Shown here one piece after another: positions 1 through 4,726 of a DNA stretch of 5,057 bases. This DNA is from Streptosporangiaceae bacterium (GTDB lineage Bacteria; Actinomycetota; Actinomycetes; Streptosporangiales; Streptosporangiaceae). Each line of letters begins with the position of its first letter. Positions within the stretch are counted from its first letter, which is position 1. The notes under the pieces were generated by a model. It had not been told where the DNA came from. It made no database searches and saw only the letters and a program-made list of their open reading frames with translations. Both the position numbers and the translations under genes were made by a program. The stretch spans positions 1 through 5,057 of the forward strand of contig JASHTQ010000736.1 of the NCBI GenBank assembly GCA_030040475.1, written 5' to 3'.

Positions 1-1
1 T

Positions 2-160
2 CAGGGGAACCCCGCGGCCGCAGTGGCCTGGTTGCTGGACAGCCTGCGGGCGGCGGGCGCGGGAGAGCAGGCCAACGCGCTGCTATGTCGTGATCCTGCC
101 GCCCACGTCTCCGTCGACAGCCCGGCCGCTGTCGCCGAACTGCTGGGCAGCCTGCGGTGA
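2..160 (+). pseudogene. 3' fragment of a 36-residue repeat protein, truncated by the IS
   Basis: An open frame enters from before the window and reads 52 codons to a TGA at 158-160. The peptide has an internal repeat: AVAWLLDSLR (residues 7-16 of the fragment) recurs as AVAELLGSLR (43-52), a period of 36 residues, joined by a segment containing AGAGEQANALL and RDPAAHVSVD. This style of Leu/Ala-rich helical repeat with 'AGAGEQ' and 'DPAAHV' motifs resembles large actinobacterial tandem-repeat proteins of unknown function, recalled from memory rather than searched. The first unit is followed by RAAGAGEQ, whereas the second stops dead after LLGSLR, exactly where the left IS end starts. The TGA is therefore the first three bases of the IS, not the native stop. 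The continuation is not found beyond the right IS end. The upstream part is outside the window, so whether a long protein is still made is unknown. Confidence 0.72.
17..157 (+). repeat. Two DNA copies of the coding repeat, 108 nt apart
   Basis: Bases 17-49 and 125-157 are 33-nt units that begin with gcc gc and both end in agcctgcgg, spaced exactly 108 nt (36 codons). They are the coding units of the truncated repeat protein. The end of the second unit coincides with the IS junction. Confidence 0.65.
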
Positions 161-210
161 TGCCGCTCGCCGAAGATCCCCAGGGGTGCTCACCGGAGTT
201 CCCCACTTGG
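158..210 (+). repeat. Left terminal inverted repeat of the IS21 element (two motif copies)
   Basis: Two copies of a GCTC(A)...GAA.nT(T)CCCC motif are present. The outer copy is at 165-181 (GCTCGCCGAAGATCCCC), the inner at 188-204 (GCTCACCGGAGTTCCCC), 23 nt apart. The right end shows the same doubled arrangement. Multiple terminal repeats are known in IS21 elements as transposase binding sites. The outermost TGA also ends the interrupted reading frame to the left. Confidence 0.8.
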
Positions 211-219
211 TTGACTCTT

Positions 220-249
220 AATTTATTGCGGTTGGTTACTGGTTGTCAC
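220..249 (-). promoter_or_regulatory. Candidate outward-facing promoter at the left IS end
   Basis: Read on the minus strand, GTGACA (249-244; five of six bases match TTGACA) lies 18 nt before TAAATT (225-220; fits TANNNT) in the only AT-rich patch of the left end. It would fire out of the IS, antisense to the truncated repeat gene. The -35 box lies inside the last codons of the 116-aa gene. This is a pattern match only. Confidence 0.22.
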
Positions 250-586
250 GGATCGTGTCGGCGTGTCGCGGCGGTTCCCTGACGGTGGCGGCGGCGGGCG
301 GGACGAGCCAGGCGACCAGGGCAACGGGCTTGCGGCAGTGCGGGCAGGCCGGCTCGGCCGCGAGGCTGTGCTGCGGCCCCGCGGGCGGGGCCTCGACGTC
401 GGTCGTCGCGGCGGGCGGGCGTGCGACGTCGCGGGTCGCGGTCTTGCGGCCGCGGCGGCGTGGCTTGCCGTGGGCGCGGTGCCAGCGGTGCTTGCAGCGG
501 GCGCTGCAGTATTTCTGCCGCGGCGCGGCGGGGGTCCAGGTGAACGGGGTGCCGCATTGGGGGCAGTCCCGCTGCTCGGCGCTCAC
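236..586 (-). CDS. Small Cys-rich zinc-finger-like protein, accessory gene of the IS21 element
   Basis: A 116-aa protein starting at GTG (586-584), which overlaps the istB stop as GTGA; I prefer this start because a longer in-frame reading would extend deep into istB. The N-terminus has C8-x2-C11, then C27-x3-C31 in KYCSARCKHRWHR, a spacing and 'YCS..C+.R..R' context like small treble-clef zinc fingers common in actinobacteria. A basic stretch follows (KPRRRGRK, about 41-48), and a second knuckle CPHC sits at 81-84. Such fingers usually bind DNA or protein; function here is inference. Its position inside the IS, downstream of and overlapping istB, suggests it is expressed with the transposition genes and could aid target choice, end recognition or regulation. 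It is not part of canonical IS21. The TAA stop lies 78 bp inside the left IS end. It could be a passenger with no role in transposition. Confidence 0.72.
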   Translation of the reverse strand: MSAEQRDCPQCGTPFTWTPAAPRQKYCSARCKHRWHRAHGKPRRRGRKTATRDVARPPAATTDVEAPPAGPQHSLAAEPACPHCRKPVALVAWLVPPAAATVREPPRHADTIRDNQ

Positions 587-1407
587 CGCGCGGTCCCGGC
601 GGCGGTGGCGGCCTTGCGGATCACGTCGGCGCGCTGCTGGTGGGCGCGCATCCGGTAGGACGGGCCGTCGATCCCGATGATGACGCCGCGGTGCAGCAGC
701 CGGTCCAGGGCGGCGGCGGCGAGCATGGGGTCGCCGAGCCGCTCGGCCCACGACGCGATCCCGACGTGGCTGGTGGTGATGATGCTGCCTTTGAGGTAGC
801 GGGCGTTGATGACCTCGAACAGCAGGGAGCGGGATTCCTCGTCCAGGATCCGGTAGCCGACCTCGTCGATGACCAGCAGCCGGGGGGTGGTGAGGAACCG
901 CAGCCCGGTGGGGAAGCGGTGCTCGGCGATCGCCCGGCGGAGCCGGCGGACCAGGTCCTCGCAGGTGGTGAACAGGACCTTGTTCCCGGCCTCGGCCGCG
1001 GCCCGGGCCAGGGCGACCGACAGCATCGTCTTGCCGGTGCCCGGCGGGCCGACGAACAGGACGTTGGCGGCCTCGTCGATGAACCGCAGGGTGGCCAGCT
1101 CGCGGATGACGGCCTGGTCCGCGCCGGGCTGGGCGGCGAAGTCGTAGTCCTCCAGCCGCCAGGGGGCCGGCAGCTGGGCCCAGTGCAGCCGGGAGGCGAG
1201 CCGGCGGGATTCCGCGGCGGCGGCCTCGGTGCCCATCAGCCGGTCCAGGGCGTCCAGCACCGAGACCTGCCCGTCGCGGGCCTCGTCGAGCAGGCCGGGC
1301 AGCGCGTCGGCGGCGGCCTTCAGGCCGAGGTAGGCCAGGTGGCCGCGGAGCCGCTGGTAGGCGGCTGCGGCGTCGTTGGCCGCGGTGGCGGTGGTGATCG
1401 TCGCCAT
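583..1407 (-). CDS. istB: IS21 helper ATPase IstB
   Basis: This 274-aa AAA+ ATPase is the partner of IstA; in IS21 systems it promotes strand transfer and target selection using ATP. Visible motifs are Walker A GPPGTGKT (120-127), Walker B LLVIDE (177-182), a sensor-like SIITTSH (208-214), and the family's C-terminal signature GDPMLAAAALDRLLHR followed by SYRMR (about 225-254). The N-terminal helical part (about 12-90) corresponds to the IstB N-domain. Length is normal for the family and no motif is missing. The ATG at 1407-1405 is preceded by GAGGGCTGAGG, a ribosome binding site that overlaps the stop of the 104-aa gene four bases upstream. The stop overlaps the GTG of the zinc-finger gene, so the three genes are probably translated in a coupled manner. 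Confidence 0.95.
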   Translation of the reverse strand: MATITTATAANDAAAAYQRLRGHLAYLGLKAAADALPGLLDEARDGQVSVLDALDRLMGTEAAAAESRRLASRLHWAQLPAPWRLEDYDFAAQPGADQAVIRELATLRFIDEAANVLFVGPPGTGKTMLSVALARAAAEAGNKVLFTTCEDLVRRLRRAIAEHRFPTGLRFLTTPRLLVIDEVGYRILDEESRSLLFEVINARYLKGSIITTSHVGIASWAERLGDPMLAAAALDRLLHRGVIIGIDGPSYRMRAHQQRADVIRKAATAAGTAR

Positions 1408-1411
1408 GACC

Positions 1412-1726
1412 TCAGCCCTCCTGGCGGCGGGTTGCGGGGCGCCGCCAGTAGCGGGCCAGGCCCCGGTCGCAGGCGATGCCTTCGAAGGCGAGGATCTCCT
1501 CGGCGCGGCGGGCGAGCGCGGTGACGGACGCGATCATCCAGTCGGCGGCCGGGCCGGGCTCGGCGCCCTTGCGGTCCATGAGCGCCTCGACCTGCCCGCG
1601 GATGCCCGGGGCGGTGTCGATGAGCTCGGCGACCGGGGCCGCGAGCTCGGCCACGCCGCCGATGACCGAGACCGGCACGCTGATCTCCGGCTCGTCCTGC
1701 CCGGCGGCGGGAACGGTGAACGACAT
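1412..1726 (-). CDS. Unrecognised 104-aa protein between istA and istB
   Basis: I do not recognise this family. The ATG at 1726-1724 has a good ribosome binding site (AAAAGGGGGA, six bases before the start), and the frame ends in TGA four bases before istB, with the istB ribosome binding site overlapping its end. Together these favour a real gene. The protein is Ala/Glu-rich and mostly helical in character: a polar N-terminus (about 1-15), a hydrophobic VPVSVIGGVAELAAPVAELI stretch (about 17-36) that is not long or greasy enough to call a membrane segment, a charged middle, and a basic C-tail (YWRRPATRRQEG). No Cys pairs or enzymatic motif are visible. Lying between the two transposition genes, it may be an IstA/IstB adaptor or regulator, or merely a captured passenger; both are inference. 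Confidence 0.68.
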   Translation of the reverse strand: MSFTVPAAGQDEPEISVPVSVIGGVAELAAPVAELIDTAPGIRGQVEALMDRKGAEPGPAADWMIASVTALARRAEEILAFEGIACDRGLARYWRRPATRRQEG

Positions 1727-1761
1727 GATGAATCCCCCTTTTCCTTTGTTCCTTGCTCTCC

Positions 1762-1784
1762 TGACACGGCCGGGCGGCCGGTCA
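1762..1784. promoter_or_regulatory. Intercistronic hairpin overlapping the istA stop
   Basis: TGAC (1762-1765) pairs with GTCA (1781-1784), then after one bulged A, CGGCC (1767-1771) pairs with GGCCG (1776-1780), leaving a GGGC loop. The istA stop codon (1784-1782) lies in the stem. There is no T tract on either side, so a simple intrinsic terminator is unlikely. It could stabilise the istA mRNA end or partly limit transcription into the downstream genes. It is followed by an unusually purine-rich leader (GGAGAGCAAGGAACAAAGG) up to the next gene's ribosome binding site. Confidence 0.4.
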
Positions 1785-3122
1785 GCCCCTGTCTTCCGGG
1801 CTCAGCGGCCTGGCCGCCGCAGCCCACGCGGCGAAGTCGGTGACCGGCGCCGCCGGCCCGTACTGGCCGCGGATGGCGGCGGCCTCCGCCATTGCCTCCG
1901 GCGACGGCGGGCGCCGCTCCTTGCGATGGCACGGCCCGGCGGCCTGCCCGCGAGCGGCGAGCACCTTGTTCTCCAGCGCCGTCACATGCCCCTCGTCGCG
2001 GACGACCGCGCCGGCGTGGTCGGGCTCGCGGCGGTGCCGGGCCAGCACCGTCCCGGACGCGGTGACCACGTCAATGGTGCCGCTGCCGAGCTGGTGGCGG
2101 ACGGCGACCTTCTGGCCGCCGTGGCCGGGCGGGACAGAGTAGGAGTTCCCGTGCCACGAGACCAGCGCCTGCGCCGACACCACCCGCTCGTCCTCGAGGA
2201 CCGCGGGGAACGGCACCGCCGGCAGCGGCGCGAGCGGCTCGGCCGCCATCAGCGCGCCGACCGTCGTCGCCACGCCGTCACGGACCCGGCGGCGGGCGTC
2301 CCCGGCCCGGGCGCACCAGCCGTCCAGCCGGGCCTGAGCCTGCGCCGGCGTCACGTCGTCGGGCAGCGTCCGCCACCACCGCTGCGCAGCAGAGTGATTG
2401 GCCTTCTCCACCACGCCCTTACGCCACCCGCGGCGCGACGGGCAGACATCCACCGCGACGCCGTAGTGCCTGGCGGCCTCAGCGAACGAGGCGGTCAGGT
2501 CCCCGCTGCCCGGATGGCAGACCGTGGACATCCGGTCGAACCGCCACCGGCGGGTCACCCCGCCCAGCCGCCCGCAGACGCCGTGCAACGACGCAACCAG
2601 GTACGGCTGCTCCTCGCTCTCCGCAAGGACCCCGCGCCACCCGCCGGAGTGCGATAGCGCCCCGACCAGCAGGTGCGCATGCCCGCCCCAGCCCCACGAC
2701 GCGGGCGGGCCTGGCAGCTCCACCCAGTCCCACTGCGTCTCCTCACCCGCCGGATGATCGATCACCGCGAACTCCGACGGCGTCCCCGCCGCCGCGCACG
2801 CCTCGCACGACGGCCGCAGCCCCAGCCTGCGCAGCGCCCGCGTGAACGACGGGTACGCACCCCTATACCCCAGCTCCCGGACCTCCTCGAACAGCGTCGT
2901 GGCCCACAGATGCGGGTCCGCGCCGAACCGCAGCCGGCAATACCGCTCGAACGGCCCGAACCGGTCCGGGCCGGCAGGCTTCCGCCGCCCCGGCTCCCGC
3001 TGCCCGGCCAGGTACGCCCGGACCGTCTTGCGGTCCCGCCCCAGATGCCGGGCAATCGCCGACACCGACCATCCCCTCTCCCTCAGCGCATGCGCTTCCA
3101 CTGACTCCCCCTGCGTGAGCAT
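1782..3122 (-). CDS. istA: IS21-family transposase IstA (DDE recombinase)
   Basis: A 446-aa transposase that would cut and join the IS ends together with IstB. The N-terminus holds a helix-turn-helix (about 14-38, WSVSAIARHLGRDRKTVRAYL region) for end binding. The integrase-like catalytic core follows, with the acidic triad readable as D132 (QWDWVEL), D196 (FDRMSTV) and E239 (KGVVEKAN). The C-terminal part includes the family's NSYSVP element (about residues 323-328). Length is normal and no frameshift is seen. The ATG at 3122-3120 is chosen because GGGGGGAG lies ten bases upstream, within a long hairpin (3132-3180) that could mask it. The stop is 55 bases before the next gene. Spacing of D196 and E239 (43 residues) fits a DDE core. 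Confidence 0.95.
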   Translation of the reverse strand: MLTQGESVEAHALRERGWSVSAIARHLGRDRKTVRAYLAGQREPGRRKPAGPDRFGPFERYCRLRFGADPHLWATTLFEEVRELGYRGAYPSFTRALRRLGLRPSCEACAAAGTPSEFAVIDHPAGEETQWDWVELPGPPASWGWGGHAHLLVGALSHSGGWRGVLAESEEQPYLVASLHGVCGRLGGVTRRWRFDRMSTVCHPGSGDLTASFAEAARHYGVAVDVCPSRRGWRKGVVEKANHSAAQRWWRTLPDDVTPAQAQARLDGWCARAGDARRRVRDGVATTVGALMAAEPLAPLPAVPFPAVLEDERVVSAQALVSWHGNSYSVPPGHGGQKVAVRHQLGSGTIDVVTASGTVLARHRREPDHAGAVVRDEGHVTALENKVLAARGQAAGPCHRKERRPPSPEAMAEAAAIRGQYGPAAPVTDFAAWAAAARPLSPEDRG

Positions 3123-3131
3123 TGACGATGA

Positions 3132-3180
3132 GCTCCCCCCGAGCTACCGGACCGTGACACCCGGCAGCATCGGGGGGAGC
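3132..3180 (-). promoter_or_regulatory. Long hairpin masking the istA ribosome binding site
   Basis: Arms 3132-3150 and 3161-3180 form about 19 base pairs: eleven uninterrupted (GCTCCCCCCGA with TCGGGGGGAGC), then one bulged base (3169) and eight more including one G-U pair in the istA transcript. The loop is ten bases (3151-3160). In the istA mRNA the downstream arm contains GGGGGGAG, the ribosome binding site. The structure would block translation of any transcript that includes both arms. Read-through protection by such hairpins is known in IS10 and IS50; extending it to this element is inference. Confidence 0.6.
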
Positions 3181-3215
3181 CGCCCAGGCCCGGAAGGACC
3201 CCGGCGGCGTGTCGC

Positions 3216-3270
3216 CCAAGGTGGGGAAATTCAGTGAGCAGGTCCGGGGAATTTCAACTGAGCGTCAACA
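3216..3270 (-). repeat. Right terminal inverted repeat of the IS21 element (two motif copies)
   Basis: Read inward on the minus strand, the outer copy is GCTCAGTTGAAATTCCCC (3263-3246) and the inner copy GCTCACTGAATTTCCCC (3239-3223), 24 nt apart. The extreme end TGTTGACGCTC matches the left end at nine of eleven bases. On the plus strand the two copies appear as a direct repeat around ggggaaattca and ggggaatttca. Confidence 0.82.
3229..3257 (-). promoter_or_regulatory. Weak candidate promoter for istA inside the right end
   Basis: On the minus strand TTGAAA (3257-3252) is followed after 17 nt by CTGAAT (3234-3229). The -35 match is fair and the -10 match poor. If used, its transcript would still carry the whole masking hairpin, implying constitutively low IstA synthesis, and binding of transposase to the terminal repeats would cover it. 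Confidence 0.22.
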
Positions 3271-3567
3271 CCCCGGCCTTGCCCGGCGAGGGTCCCGCGC
3301 CTGGCAGGTGGTTAAAAAATCGACCAGAGCGGCACCTGGCACAGGACCTCGTTACGGCATGCACCGGGTACGGCGGGCCGGTGGCGTGCGGCGGTCCTGC
3401 GGCCATTGCCAGTTCTCCCCGCGGTCACAGCAGGCGCTAGATCCTCCGCGTGCCCGTGAGCACACTAGATGTGACGATTGTGCCGCTCGTCCTGGGCTGC
3501 GGAGGCGTCCGCGGGGCCGGCGTTAGGAGACCGTAATCACTTGCGCGCGGAGCGTGCGGACGACCCC
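3271..3567. other. Gene-poor stretch between the IS and the regulatory operon
   Basis: I see no gene I can support on either strand. The open frames that cross it (for example plus 3209-3526) start inside the IS end, lack a convincing ribosome binding site and show no recognisable motif. It contains an A-run (ttaaaaaatcg, near 3313) unusual for this GC content, and a CAGGTG/CACCTG pair flanking that run. It does not match the missing continuation of the truncated repeat gene. It may be remnant sequence left after a deletion next to the IS. Confidence 0.5.
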
Positions 3568-3600
3568 GGGCGGCGGGTCGCTGTGCTGCCCGGGCCGCCC
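3568..3600 (-). terminator. Hairpin just after the three-gene operon, possible terminator
   Basis: GGGCGGC (3568-3574) pairs with GCCGCCC (3594-3600), and GGG (3575-3577) with CCC (3589-3591) after a two-base bulge, around an 11-base loop. It starts one base past the stop codon of the last minus-strand gene. There is no T tract, but T-less GC hairpins are commonly proposed as terminators in actinobacteria. Confidence 0.42.
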
Positions 3601-3601
3601 C

Positions 3602-3988
3602 TCAATCCGCCGTGCCCGGCGGCGGGGAGCCGGGGTGCTTGGTGACCCTGACCCGGGCGTCGGTCCCTTTCGGCAGGGTGATGGTGATGACGATGAGCGT
3701 GTCTTCCGCCGCTGTCCCGTTTGCCGTGGCTGGTCCGGGTGCGGTCTGGAGCTGGCCGGGAGAGGTGTTGAGGACTTCGGCGCAGTACAGCCGGTACCGT
3801 TCGGAGATGCCGTTGTCGCCGCGTTCCCAGCGGTAGAGGTTGTGGGTGAGGTTAGCGGCGGCGGGCATGGTGGTGTCGCCGTGGTCGCGGGCGGCTTTGA
3901 TGATCCGGCGGGCCATTTCCTGGCGGGTCCATCGCCGCTGTTCGCGCTGCTGGCGCAGCCAGGCACCGGAGTCAGGGTTGCCGGTCAT
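3602..3988 (-). CDS. XRE-like helix-turn-helix protein with a beta-rich tail
   Basis: A 128-aa predicted DNA-binding protein. Residues about 7-80 form a lambda-repressor-like HTH domain: GAWLRQQREQRRWTRQEMARRI, then a longer-than-usual linker with DHGDTTMPAA, then NLYRWERGDNGISERYRLYCAEVLN. This variant with 'YRWERG' and 'ERYRLYCAEVL' is familiar from many small actinomycete regulators. The C-terminal part after a Pro/Ala linker (80-96) contains LIVITITLPKGTDARVRV (98-115), which looks like a pair of beta strands and could be a dimerisation or ligand patch. The ATG at 3988-3986 overlaps the preceding gene's stop as ATGA; the ribosome binding site is weak (GGGA), so translation is probably coupled. 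It is the last gene of the operon; its target is unknown. Confidence 0.85.
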   Translation of the reverse strand: MTGNPDSGAWLRQQREQRRWTRQEMARRIIKAARDHGDTTMPAAANLTHNLYRWERGDNGISERYRLYCAEVLNTSPGQLQTAPGPATANGTAAEDTLIVITITLPKGTDARVRVTKHPGSPPPGTAD

Positions 3989-4227
3989 TGCCGGTCCCGG
4001 GTGCTGGGGTAGTAGCCGTGGCCGGGGATCAGGTCGATCAGTCCCATCCGGGCTAGTTCCTGGCAGGCCCGTGCGGCGGTGGTCCGGGACACGCCGGAGG
4101 CGGCGGCGATCTGCGCGAGGGTGGGCAGCTTGTGCCTAGGGCCGGTCCGGTCGACCACGTCGAGGATGCTGTAAGCGGCGCGGACCCAGGCCCGGGGATC
4201 ATCGCGGCCGGTTCCGACGGTCACCAT
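3985..4227 (-). CDS. Minimal GntR-type winged-helix regulator
   Basis: An 80-aa protein that is almost only a winged helix-turn-helix: helix 1 in DPRAWVRAAYSILDVVDR (10-27), KLPTLAQIAAASGVS (33-47), recognition helix SRTTAARACQELARMG (47-62), and the wing LIDLIPGHGYYP (63-74). This matches the GntR DNA-binding domain, but the usual effector-binding C-terminal domain is absent, as in small GntR-like proteins found across actinomycetes and in their integrative elements. The start may be ATG at 4227-4225 or GTG at 4224-4222; the latter gives a GTGA overlap with the upstream ATPase stop. No strong ribosome binding site is seen, which fits coupling. Without an effector domain, control may come from partner proteins of the same operon; this is inference. 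Confidence 0.83.
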   Translation of the reverse strand: MVTVGTGRDDPRAWVRAAYSILDVVDRTGPRHKLPTLAQIAAASGVSRTTAARACQELARMGLIDLIPGHGYYPSTRDRQ

Positions 4228-4604
4228 GTGAGCGTGGCCCAGACGATCCGGCCGCCGTCGCCGGTCACCTGGACGCCCCAGCCATCCGGGCCGGTCAGGG
4301 CCTCCACGACGCTGAGCCCGTGCGGCCGGTCGTCATCGTGACGCCTGTGCCGCCAGGGCCCGCCTGCGTCCTGGCATTCCACGCGGACGTGATCGGAGTG
4401 CAGGTGGACGCGGATGGTGAGCTGTCCGCCGCAGGAGCGGCTGTGCAGGATGGCGTTGGTCCCGATCTCCGATGCGACGAGGACCGCGTCGTCGGCGGCC
4501 GGGCAGTCTGCCAGGTGGCGGGCGACTTCGCGGCGGATGCGGCTGACTTCCTCGGCGCGTCCGTGGAAGGTGCCGGTGTAGGTGGCTGCGGTCGCTGTGG
4601 CCAT
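4221..4604 (-). CDS. RsbW-like small ATP-binding protein (HATPase fold)
   Basis: A 127-aa single-domain protein of the GHKL / HATPase_c_2 type related to anti-sigma-factor kinases such as RsbW and SpoIIAB. Visible boxes are the N box LVASEIGTNAILHS (E46, N50), the G1-like box QDAGGPW (D79, G81, G82), and a G2-like HGLSVVEAL (95-103); it ends in the typical beta strand IVWATLTW. The longer frame starting at 4682 is rejected in favour of ATG 4604-4602, because GAGGA lies eight bases upstream and homology-like sequence begins there. It heads a three-gene operon and overlaps the next gene by up to seven bases. In actinomycetes such ATPases often sit beside XRE-DUF5753 regulators, which is the case here, so a regulatory partner role is likely. 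Whether it phosphorylates anything or binds a sigma factor cannot be told. Confidence 0.88.
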   Translation of the reverse strand: MATATAATYTGTFHGRAEEVSRIRREVARHLADCPAADDAVLVASEIGTNAILHSRSCGGQLTIRVHLHSDHVRVECQDAGGPWRHRRHDDDRPHGLSVVEALTGPDGWGVQVTGDGGRIVWATLTW

Positions 4605-4677
4605 GGTGCTGGTCCTCGCGCGGGGTGGGGGGATGTCGCTCCTCAACTTGCCAGGGCGGTGACAGAATCGGGAGAGC

Positions 4678-4693
4678 GGCATGACGCTATGCC
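4678..4693. promoter_or_regulatory. Inverted repeat in the divergent intergenic region, candidate operator
   Basis: GGCAT (4678-4682) and ATGCC (4689-4693) form a 5-6-5 inverted repeat about midway in the 122-bp gap (4605-4726) between the divergently transcribed ATPase operon and XRE regulator. HTH regulators typically bind such sites, and three lie next to it. I could not assign convincing -35/-10 boxes on either side; TAGCGT on the minus strand within the repeat fits TANNNT but lacks a matching -35. Confidence 0.35.
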
Positions 4694-4726
4694 ACTAACC
4701 GCCCCTATCGCCTGGAGGCCCGTCGC

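Larger units (their letters stand above)
158..3270 (-). mobile_element. Complete IS21-family insertion sequence with two accessory genes
   Basis: The element is defined by istA and istB homologues on the minus strand and by matching inverted termini. The left end (158-210) and the reverse complement of the right end (3216-3270) align at 40 of 53 positions with two single-base gaps. They begin TGATGCCGCTC and TGTTGACGCTC, so the element has the TG...CA termini known for IS21. Both transposition genes are full length with catalytic motifs present, so the element looks potentially active. Gene order is istA, a 104-aa unknown, istB, then a zinc-finger-like 116-aa protein; canonical IS21 has only istA and istB. 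No target duplication is visible: the left flank ends ctgcgg and the right flank starts ccccgg, whereas IS21 elements normally leave 4-8 bp. This points to rearrangement after insertion or different origins of the two flanks. Confidence 0.88.

Noticed and set aside
587..751. N-terminal extension of the zinc-finger gene into istB
   Set aside because: The extension is Arg/Pro/Ala-rich shadow sequence inside istB; the GTG at 586 gives a natural GTGA overlap and places the first Cys pair near the N-terminus.
640..1524. Long plus-strand frame of 294 codons
   Set aside because: It is antisense to istB, whose Walker motifs and length are unambiguous; the peptide is Gly/Ala/Val-rich and low complexity.
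1476..2657. Long plus-strand frame of 393 codons
   Set aside because: It lies antisense to istA and spans past its end, has an Arg/Pro/Gly-rich composition typical of a shadow frame in GC-rich DNA, and shows no family motif.
187..3240. IS boundaries set at the inner terminal repeats
   Set aside because: Homology between the two ends continues about 30 bp further out on both sides to TG...CA at 158 and 3270.
3467..3479. Near-palindrome cacactagatgtg as an operator
   Set aside because: Only four base pairs match around the centre and no promoter or gene start is nearby.
3209..3526. Plus-strand frame of 105 codons
   Set aside because: It begins inside the IS terminus, has no convincing ribosome binding site, and no recognisable motif.
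4605..4682. N-terminal extension of the RsbW-like ATPase
   Set aside because: The added 26 residues look unlike the family and would cover the divergent control region; the ATG at 4604 has a proper ribosome binding site.
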